This document shows, piece after piece, positions 12,190-19,050 of a stretch of 22,922 nucleotides of DNA. Source of the stretch: Apostichopus leukothele (lineage: Eukaryota; Echinodermata; Holothuroidea; Aspidochirotida; Stichopodidae); contig JAAAKB020000009.1 of assembly GCA_010014835.2 (NCBI GenBank), forward strand, positions 998,369-1,021,290, given 5' to 3'. A program made the translations under genes and the position numbers. The notes beneath the pieces were generated by a model, which did not search any database, was not told the DNA's origin, and saw only the letters and a program-made list of their open reading frames with translations. Numbering within the stretch: position 1 is the first letter of the stretch; each line of letters opens with the position of its first letter.

Positions 12190-12576
12190 ATATTAATCAA
12201 CTCATAATTCTAGTTGCATCTTGTACTATTTTATCAAAATGTTACTTGTATTCATGCATTGTTCAACTTGCACCGTTTATACAACGAATAACTTTCAATG
12301 GTCTTATTTTTTGTTGCTTATCGTATTATGTCATATATATAATTCGAACGTTATATTAAACGATTGGATCATTTCAATCCTTAAAGCGTTAACTTGTGTT
12401 GCATGTTTATTCACTGTTACTATAACATCGCATATATGCAGCCAAAAACTGCTGTAATAATTCATCGCTCCGCAATGAACGCGAAATGCGCAGAAATCTA
12501 AAGTCTGCAACGCATCCTGCTATAAGAGGCAATATTAAAACAATATACTGTTTGACATCTTGTTGCTGTCTGAATA
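12190..12576. other. AT-rich spacer between the assembly gap and the minisatellite
   Basis: No coding or RNA feature is seen. The plus-strand frame 12221-12457 is phenylalanine-, isoleucine- and leucine-rich AT noise. Confidence 0.6.
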
Positions 12577-12896
12577 ACACATTCTTTATAAATACCTGGT
12601 ACCGTGAGTACATATAGAGGGTGCTACGGTAATTAACACCAGACAATTGGCACCAGGTAATTAACACCAGACAATGTGGATACACATTCTTTATAAATAC
12701 CTGGTATTTATACCTGGTATTTTATACCTGGTATTTTTACCTGGTACCGTGTACACATATATAGGGTGCTACGGTAATTAACACCAGACAATTGACACCA
12801 GGTAATTAACACCAGACAATGTGGATACATATTCTTCATAAATACCTGGTACCGTGAGTACAAATAGAGGGTGCTACGGTAATTAACACCAGACAA
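12577..12896. repeat. Nested minisatellite, three diverged copies of a roughly 105-bp unit
   Basis: Three copies start near 12577, 12682 and 12827. The first is 105 bp. The second is 145 bp because it carries about 40 bp of extra short repeats built on TACCTGGTA (four copies at about 12697-12746). The third is cut off after CCAGACAA. Inside the units a 19-mer, GGTAATTAACACCAGACAA, occurs at 12628, 12656, 12773, 12801 and 12878, the first four as two pairs exactly 28 bp apart. ACCTGGT and its reverse complement ACCAGGT both occur within a unit, so each could fold. Minus-strand open frames here (12407-12685 and 12708-12896) are products of the repeat, whose 105-bp period is a whole number of codons, and are not genes. 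Confidence 0.92.
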
Positions 12897-13510
12897 GTAT
12901 CAGCTTCCTTATCATCAGAAGAAACATTGACAAGGTATTCAGATCAGTGAATCTGCACTGGCTCGGCTCAAAGCAGCCATTTCACATTAATCATATACAT
13001 CTCTCAAATACACCCTGTTATTCTCGAACGCCTACAACAAGCAAATTATAGCTATTAATACACCTTTATAAGCATTTAACATTGTGGTTTCTTGTTGTTT
13101 TACTATTTCATATGGATGGTTACTTTTCCAAGGCCAGTATTCATTACTAAACAATAACGCCTGGAGTAATGCAGACTACAGAGTAATACTAACAAATGTG
13201 GTTGATCATTAGATTAGCATTTATTAAAGGTTATCCTTGTATATCCTATACGTATATGCAGTCTGCGGAGATAATGCTATTTTGATTATGGTTCGTACGG
13301 GACTAACTGTCATGCTACGTCGCATATAATATTCTCTCGTCACTACATGTCGCACGAAGACATTTTCTTTAGACTGATGAAAACGTTGGCTGAAACTTAC
13401 AGCCCCAAACACGCAGTGTTAATATATCAGTATACTTCATTAAGACCGAAACTGTAAGAACTGTTGAACCCCTATAGCGATATTACCATCAAGACCTTAG
13501 CTTCATATAT
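12897..13510. other. No gene identified
   Basis: Unique-looking sequence without repeats. The minus-strand frame 13224-13412 has no splice signals or recognisable motif. A pyrimidine-rich run at the right end belongs to the acceptor-like sequence of the next candidate. Confidence 0.55.
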
Positions 13511-13687
13511 ATGTTTGTGTGTTTCTTCTTTCTATTCTTACAGTTAATCTCTCTCAAATATCTTTGTGGAAAGTCCACGATTGAGGAATTCTTTCCAGAT
13601 CACTTTGTTGATAAAACAAAACCCAAAGAAAGGCTACTTCACCTTTCAGTATTATTTATCGAACCATCTTATGCAAGTTTAGTATAA
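13511..13687 (+). CDS. Small ORF, 58 aa, with signal-peptide-like start, or an exon with a strong acceptor
   Basis: Seen: ATG at 13511 opens a frame of 58 codons. The first 14 or so residues are very hydrophobic (MFVCFFFLFLQLIS), followed by a charged, protein-like stretch containing STIEEFFPDHFVDKTKPKE. The same bases that code the hydrophobic start also form a very strong splice acceptor (TTTCTTCTTTCTATTCTTACAG ending at 13543), so the real feature may instead be an exon of 47 codons starting at 13544. No family is recognised and no clear poly(A) signal follows. A run of T-rich codons always looks like a signal peptide, so the secretion idea is weak. Confidence 0.22.
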   Translation: MFVCFFFLFLQLISLKYLCGKSTIEEFFPDHFVDKTKPKERLLHLSVLFIEPSYASLV

Positions 13688-13987
13688 CATCGTGCGTCAA
13701 TATGACACTTTTTATTTGATAAAGAGTTGACATGTTTTCCAATGATATAGTTTGATGAATATAAATCAGACAACGCCGTGCCACTCATTGCGATTTTCCA
13801 GAAGGCAAATCCATGTTTTGTATGTTACATCAAAGTGCACAGCAAGGTCTGCGCTTTAGCTACAAGAAAGGGGAAAATTTTTCTTCCTCTAAAGGACAAA
13901 ACCTAGCCTAATCGAAGTACATAGAGAACCAAACACAAAATGAAAAAAAAAAATAAGAGTAATAAGATTAATATCGTTTAAGCGTAT

Positions 13988-14118
13988 TTATGATGAAGGG
14001 AAGAATGTAAAATTGGGAACATTAATTTTGTACAACTGCTCCTCCTGAAAATCTGTTACAATCAAGTTAACAAGGATTTTCTCACCGTACACAAAATGTC
14101 TTGATCTCCCATATTTTC
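13988..14118 (-). CDS. Candidate terminal exon, 42 codons, unknown protein
   Basis: Seen: on the minus strand CTCGTTCTTGTTTCAG and a second AG seven bases on (CAG ending at 14119) precede a stop-free stretch of two bases plus 42 codons ending in TAA. Using the first AG would put TAA at once in this frame, so the second AG is needed. The peptide has a mixed, protein-like composition (it contains HFVYGEKILVN and EEQLYKINVPNF). An AATAAA on the same strand lies about 270 bases downstream at 13711-13716. No family is recognised. An open run of this length is common by chance here, so the call rests mainly on the acceptor. Confidence 0.18.
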
Positions 14119-14689
14119 CTGATTACTGAAACAAGAACGAGAAGCTCATTTAAAGCCGTTTCATGGACATGGCAAGGCGAAGCACCAACCGCAATACGGC
14201 GGTTCCAAAACTAGTAGGCCACAAAAGTGGCGGCGAAAGATGTTAGGAACATCCGACGAGTCAAATGCGCCGTTTGTTTCAACGGCATACACCACCGATT
14301 GGATATATGGACGCAGTCTCCCCCTCCCCCAACCCTGCTTCCACATTGCAGGTCTTAGAAACATAATTTATCCATCTGCGTCTCAGTATAAAATTTTACG
14401 ATCTCTTTCCTGTCCTTGTTTCACTAACTTAGTTTGGAATACAATTAGTTATTAGTCTATTATCACGTCATCCTGATAGGATAGGTCAAGCGACACGTAA
14501 GTGATATTTTAAAAACTTGCAGCACACATTCCTATTTATGTCACAAAATAACATGCTAAATATAAAAACTGACGCTGTGGTTGTATTTTAATTCAAGTAG
14601 TTATGAGCATGTGGGTCATGACGTCATAGGGGTAATATATCCGTAACCAGAATGTAACGTACCTAACGTGCTAATATTTTTCACAGAAC

Positions 14690-15260
14690 TATACAAGTGT
14701 CGTCTGCTCCGAATATGTACGTGAAAAACATGGAGTTTTCTCGGTGCGTTTGTAGCTCTGCACGATAATAGGGCCGAGGAAGTTCCGACCGATATTCAAT
14801 ACCTTCTATAAGCGATTGCTTTTTCGTCGCTAACTCTACATAGCCTACTAAGCCTAAGTTAGGGCTATATGCCTAGGCCAGACTAACTTGCCAGTCTTTT
14901 CCTTCGAGGAGGCGTTCTCTCTTCTTCATTATCCGACACAAACACATCCTCGGTCTTCGTTTGTCTCTGGTTAAACATGTATGGTCGAACCCCTCCCCCC
15001 TCCCCACACCATGTGTTCCACCACTAAGCTGGTGTCCTAAACAGTCGGTGTCTATAATTGGCATAGCCGGTAGCCATTTTAACGTTGTCGTTAGATCACA
15101 AAGCGTGTATATAAGCTATATGCACATGCACAGTATATACATAATGTACGTAGCGTATACGAGTCGATGGTGCAGAATCGGTTAGCAAACAGTAACGTCA
15201 TTTGTTTACTACATTCCATGTTAGAAGCTGTCTGGCCGATATTCATGCAACATTTACCGC
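14690..15260. promoter_or_regulatory. CpG-dense patch, possible promoter region
   Basis: By eye, 14699-14840 alone holds about a dozen CpG and 14880-15090 about eleven more, much denser than the flanks. The patch also holds a C-rich run on the plus strand at 14991-15006 (G-rich on the other strand), the words AGGCCA/CTAGGC near 14870, a CCAAT on the minus strand near 15055, and a minus-strand ATGGCTACC at 15077. The minus-strand frame from that ATG closes after 17 codons with no donor. Direction is unresolved. Confidence 0.3.
15108..15115 (+). promoter_or_regulatory. TATA-box-like element
   Basis: TATATAAG on the plus strand would place a start of transcription near 15138, about 30 bases before the ATG at 15167. 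The surrounding 500 bases are unusually CpG-rich for this window. There is no other proof of promoter activity. Confidence 0.3.
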
Positions 15261-15421
15261 TAACTAAGGAGAATGCTGTACTACTTACGCAAACAATATT
15301 TAAATTTTTACATATTTATGCCTATTGTCTTATTTACGATTTTGTGCCATTGTGGAAGCATCCTTTCAATTACTTTTCTATTATGGCCTGTTATAAGAGA
15401 GCTACTTTTCTTGAGTTTTAA
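15167..15421 (+). CDS. Intact 84-aa ORF downstream of a TATA box; unknown protein
   Basis: Seen: ATG with G at -3 and G at +4 opens 84 codons to TAA. The composition is protein-like, with leucine-rich stretches (LLHSMLEAVWPIF, LLTQTIFKFLHIYAYC) and no low-complexity runs. A TATATAAG lies 59 bases upstream of the ATG, and the area is CpG-dense. No AATAAA follows closely; an AGTAAA lies near 15587. No domain or family is recognised. Several open runs of this length are expected by chance in a window of this size, so the support is the context rather than the length. Confidence 0.25.
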   Translation: MVQNRLANSNVICLLHSMLEAVWPIFMQHLPLTKENAVLLTQTIFKFLHIYAYCLIYDFVPLWKHPFNYFSIMACYKRATFLEF

Positions 15422-16140
15422 AAGTTTCCATATGACTGTATTGTATTGTATTGCTTCCCTTCTTTGCAAAAGTTAGTAACACGTATGGGCTATTTTTCGT
15501 CATGTAAGTATTCCAAGTGAAATTATGACCAGTCACAGCTACATGTCGCTTGGCCTTCAAGTTTAGGTTAACTAATCAGTATTCAAAGTAAAATAACGAA
15601 TACAAGTGTGTAATACACACGCTGAATCGAAACATAGAAGCTAAATACAGCATTTGAACTCAAGCATAAATATAAGAGCCACATGTACGGAAAATGCAAC
15701 ACTTACGCATAAACCACTGGCGCCTTGTGGAAAATTATTTTGGAACACTTGATCTATTTAAAAGCTTTCCTTGTACCACATGGTAAAAATATCCAACTCA
15801 AATGAGAGTGGCTGGGCGTTTGGGGGGGGGGGGCATTTAATTCCTAAGAGGGCCAGAGAGCAACGTTGATTAGAGCATGACATTAAGAGCGTTCTGCAAT
15901 GTGTAATTCTCTCATTTTCTAACTGTTGAAGTCTTTGACTAATATTGTTAGCATTGTTCGGGGTGAGATGTAAGTGCAGAATGATAACGTTTTCTTTATA
16001 TATTTTGTATATAAGGTACCGTATTAGCAGACTGGGACAGATCCAACGGAAATCGCAGTTTTCAGTGGAGAAGTCTCCACCTTGTTGGTCTACTTCATTG
16101 ATGTTACAGAAACTCCAACAAATATAGTTGTAGTCTTACT
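15422..16140. other. No gene identified; long overlapping open frames at 15758-16156
   Basis: GTATT is repeated three times near 15438-15452. A minus-strand stop-to-stop frame of 125 codons (15758-16135) has no ATG in its first two thirds and depends on the 12-G run. On the plus strand, TATTAGCAG ending at 16030 is followed by 41 open codons (16031-16153, stop at 16154-16156) with a protein-like composition. Neither matches a known family. Confidence 0.45.
15822..15833. repeat. 12-G homopolymer
   Basis: Twelve consecutive G follow GCTGGGCGTTT. A minus-strand open frame (15758-16135) passes through it as a proline run, so any coding reading depends on an exact count of these bases. Confidence 0.95.
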
Positions 16141-16254
16141 GCGAGTCGGTCAGTAACGGAAAATCAAATACATTGACTGGCTTCACGAGTAAACTTTAGA
16201 AGAGGACGATCGGGCGGAAATTTTAATCGAGTTTAACGGGACGAGAATACTTAC

Positions 16255-16263
16255 CAGCGCCAT
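16255..16263 (-). CDS. Candidate first coding exon of a second gene: ATG GCG CTG then splice donor
   Basis: Seen: on the minus strand GAGGAACATGGCGCTG is followed directly by GTAAGTAT. The ATG has A at -3 and G at +4, a strong Kozak context. GTAAGTAT is close to a perfect match to the U1 snRNA consensus, and the intron would be phase 0 after Met-Ala-Leu. AANATGGCG also matches the YY1 motif often placed over start codons of TATA-less promoters. The exon's 5' part presumably reaches to about 16335, just below an ETS site. The patch is CpG-dense compared with the rest of the window. Odd: the nearest downstream acceptor (CAG at 16141-16139, preceded by TTACTGAC, a good branch-point sequence) would join in phase to a TAA, so the coding partner exon must lie elsewhere. 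The product is unknown. Confidence 0.42.
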
Positions 16264-16335
16264 GTTCCTCTTAGAGGAGAAAATACCCCTAACGTCCCCC
16301 AAGAGACATTGAGCTAGACATTCGAGTGACGCTGG

Positions 16336-16343
16336 CCGGAAGT
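16336..16343. promoter_or_regulatory. ETS/GABP-type site in a CpG-dense promoter patch
   Basis: CCGGAAGT on the plus strand (ACTTCCGG on the minus strand) is an exact ETS-family core promoter element. It lies about 75 bases upstream of the minus-strand ATG at 16263. By eye there are about 20 CpG in the 285 bases around it (16140-16425), against only a handful per 300 bases in places such as 4201-4500. No TATA box is visible in the expected place, which fits a CpG/ETS-type promoter. Function is inferred from motif and position only. Confidence 0.45.
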
Positions 16344-16401
16344 ATAATATGTAATTTAAGAACACGAAACGAGACGCATCCAACTGTATTAAGGCAATAT
16401 C

Positions 16402-16424
16402 TTCACGTTACAAATTAACGTGAA
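16402..16424. repeat. Palindrome with perfect 9-bp arms upstream of the candidate promoter
   Basis: TTCACGTTA (16402-16410) is followed after five bases (CAAAT) by its exact reverse complement TAACGTGAA (16416-16424). It lies about 60 bases upstream, in minus-strand terms, of the ETS site. It could be a dimeric transcription factor site or a chance hairpin. Confidence 0.6.
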
Positions 16425-16734
16425 ATTATGTTATGAGAACCGAAGGTTGAATATAACCTGAATTTGTCTTTGTCAGGTTTGTAATACGTAGGGAAAAGCT
16501 ATACGTTATTTTAAAAACCGTGTTAAAGTGTCTCATATCACTGCTACAAGATATCTTGGTTTCGACAGACGTATAGCAACTGTCTCTTGGTCATAAGAAT
16601 GAAATTTGTTGGATGAGGTATTTAACAGCGCAACACATTGTATCTTGTGACCACAGAAGTACGTAGATAATTACTCCCCGATTTCATAACATCGATAAAG
16701 TACACTGGCTTTCATGGTTTTACACTTTACCAAC

Positions 16735-16954
16735 ACAATTTTTTACTATTAATGTCATTTAGTATAACAGCTTGCCAGAACTACGGATTAATGTGCGAAA
16801 AACGAGGGACTTTAAAAATAGCCTCTACGTAAACGACTTGCAGCAAGCATAAAGTTGGTCCCGATTAGTGCAAATGCCACTTATATTTTTAGTTTTCCTC
16901 GAAATGATATAAATGTATAAGTCCTCACGTTGTAGCGTTTGTCCGGTATAAAGA
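16735..16954 (-). other. Probable 3' untranslated region of the synaptotagmin gene
   Basis: The sequence directly downstream of the TAG is non-coding on the minus strand. No canonical AATAAA is present on that strand between the stop and 16400. The only candidates are weak variants: AATATA at 16882-16887 and AGTAAA at 16742-16747. The true transcript end is therefore unknown and the left boundary given is nominal. Confidence 0.4.
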
Positions 16955-17262
16955 CTACATGTACAAACTGTGCCATTTCCTCACAGCTTCTCTTCCAGAC
17001 AGCATTTGTCCAAAGTGACTCAAATTTCTAGTGTCCGTCAAAATATACGGGCCAAGTATGACCTGTCCGAGCAGTTTATCTCGTCGCAAATGCCCCTTTT
17101 GCATAAGTTGAATCACAAGAACTGTTCTTTCGATGAAGAAGGCAGGTATGACGTAACCAAGCGACTCTGCAAAGACTGGATTCACAGTACCTTTAATAGA
17201 GGGCGTTCTTTCTGTTTTAATTTTTTCGCTGCCACAAACTAGTCTGACCTTTACGTAGGTTT
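16955..17262 (-). CDS. Terminal exon of a synaptotagmin-family gene (C-terminal part of C2B domain)
   Basis: Seen: after a strong splice acceptor the exon begins with two bases of a split codon (phase 1), then 101 codons and TAG. Landmarks (residues of this exon): TYVKV at 1-5, matching the family's DPYVKV strand; a lysine-containing strand at 11-18 (SEKIKTER) where the polybasic patch lies; TVNPVF at 25-30, matching TLNPYY/NPVF; LLGQVILGP at 63-71; SHFGQML at 81-87, matching HWxxML; and WHSL at 96-99, the conserved WHxL motif, two residues from the end. Known: synaptotagmins are membrane-anchored vesicle or trafficking proteins whose C2 domains bind phospholipid and SNAREs. Odd: the loop 3 segment (about 52-61, LMQKGHLRRD) lacks the DxD pattern, and the codon before TYVKV is NAA, so it cannot encode the loop 1 aspartate. 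The polybasic strand is also diluted by glutamates. Inference: a calcium-independent synaptotagmin, perhaps of the SYT12/14/15/16 type; subtype not settled. N-terminal, transmembrane and C2A exons are not in view. Confidence 0.93.
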
Positions 17263-17300
17263 CTGCGAATGAAAAAAAACAGAGAAACAGGGAGAGTGGA
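17263..17300 (-). other. 3' splice acceptor with polypyrimidine tract before the synaptotagmin exon
   Basis: Read on the minus strand, the 38 bases before the exon are almost entirely pyrimidine, including an unbroken run of eight T, and end in TTCGCAG directly before the first exon base at 17262. The open frame of the C2B homology runs right up to this site. This fixes the exon's 5' boundary better than the GTG codon at 17185, which is simply an internal valine. Confidence 0.88.
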
Positions 17301-17574
17301 TAAAGTTGTTTCTATTGAATACAATTTTACTAAAAGTTGTAAGAAAGTTTTAATATTGATGTATTACAGATAGGCCTGCTCATTTGGCTTGAAGGTGGTA
17401 ATCGCAACCGCACCCCCCTCCCCCCAACTTGTTTTTGTGGAAGTTTCCGTAGTACTGTAGCAAATGAGTTTGGAAATGCCAACGCATCTTCGAAGATTGA
17501 TTATGTGTTATACTGCTATCTCCAGTCGGAATCTATAATGGATTTGGTATACGTTTGTACATCAATCAAAAACG

Positions 17575-17602
17575 AAATGTAGCAATGTAAAAATGTAGCA
17601 AT
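17575..17602. repeat. 16-bp period repeat, under 2 copies
   Basis: AAATGTAGCAAT recurs 16 bases later inside the probable synaptotagmin intron. This is a slippage-type duplication. Confidence 0.8.
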
Positions 17603-18949
17603 CCATCCATACAAAACTGTAAAATATTCTGGTCATGCATCTGAAGGCGACGACACAGTCTGGACTATGTTTTCATGTTTCCTATCCTTATCCAGGAGCC
17701 ATTTTGTTTTATGATTATTAAGAACTTGCCTACACCCTGTGGCTAAATTGAAGTAATGATCACAAGTCAACTCCAATGAGCCATTGGACAGCCATGCATG
17801 ACAGCTATGTGTAGTTCAGTATACATACAAGTTACTTCAGGGGATTCCAGGCTGCAGGGATCAGATTGGGGTGTAATTCTCCTCCTCTATTCAAGCCCCA
17901 CAAAAACTTCAAAGTAGTTTCGAGCACAACCTTTCGTCTAAGCCTAGTTAATTTATTTTACGTCTAAAATTATTCCTGAGGAAGGACCTTTAGACACCCT
18001 ATATTATTCTTGAGGGAGGGAGGAACTTTAAACATATTAAAGCCGGCTTAATCGATATAAGGGTAACACCTACATACCTATTCCTCTTTTCAAACAGTAA
18101 CAGGCAGTAAGTTATCTCTTAAGCGGTAATTTTTCATTTCAAATGTAAATATATCTAAACATTCAATCAATGCACTCAACTGATAATATACAATCATGTC
18201 AAAACTGGAATAAAAGTCTATTGAAAGGAAAGATTGTTGAACATTTGAATCAATTGAATACAAAACAAGACATTTAAGGAAAAGAAGTATTCCAACACAA
18301 AATTTAAAGAGATAAGTGAGGAAAACATCTTTTCGTCGACAACAGACTGTTTACAATCCCGTACTCCATCTACAGTTGCCTGCATGGGAAACTGTTACCT
18401 TTATTTATGGTCATAACCTAAATCCTGTAGATTTATGCATTCAATTTATTCAATGAGATTTCTGAGAATACTTCTGTTATGTATGTAAGAAACTTTTTAA
18501 TTTATCGTTTTTGTATGTAACAATAAAACTACTAAATCGATTTATTGCAATTATTAGACATGATGGGTATGCGTCAGTATAAATCATATCGCTTTGACGT
18601 AATACCTCTGTTGATATTTTGCATTTAAACTAGTAAACAAACAAAAAAGATAGATAAAGTATATTTAAAATTTCAGGGGGATGCTATAGATAAATCAAGA
18701 TTTGAAATTTCAACAAACGAGAACAATTTTTAATAAGTTTGGTATATGGTATATCAATTTGTTACCTCTTCCGCGACAACTTTATAATACACCTAACAGA
18801 GCACCGGCATCCTTAGGAAGAGTTGTGGTGGGTGAAACCACCCATTCAGCCCACAAACAAACTGTATCTATATTAGCAAACACCTTGCGTGCAGACTCTA
18901 ACTTAAATACCACATGTCTCAGAATACACCATTTTCACGTCTAAATTTG

Positions 18950-19050
18950 TATTTTTTTCCTGGGGGTGGATCCCAAATGCCCCTATACGACTTCAATGAC
19001 ATTAAGCGTCACACCCCTTCCTTCTATAATTCTAGGATCTGCCCCGTATA
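18950..19050. repeat. Possible end fragment of an interspersed repeat
   Basis: TTTTTTTCCTGGGGGTGGATCC with AAATGCCCCTAT, followed about 70 bases later by AGGATCTGCCCC, resembles the edges of common invertebrate repeats that end in GGATCYGCCCC. No terminal inverted repeats or target-site duplication could be established. Family unknown. Confidence 0.25.

Noticed and set aside
11982-12200. Minus-strand frame containing a block of X
   Set aside because: It spans the 100-N assembly gap and has no meaning as a protein.
12407-12896. Two minus-strand frames with repeated peptide motifs (LSGVNYRSTLYM)
   Set aside because: They are translations of the minisatellite, which stays open because its 105-bp unit is a whole number of codons.
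15024-15077. Minus-strand ATGGCTACC start in the CpG-dense patch, suggesting a divergent gene
   Set aside because: The frame closes after 17 codons and there is no usable donor before the stop.
16970-17242. 90-codon plus-strand frame opposite the synaptotagmin exon
   Set aside because: It is a shadow of the real minus-strand coding exon, which has clear family motifs.
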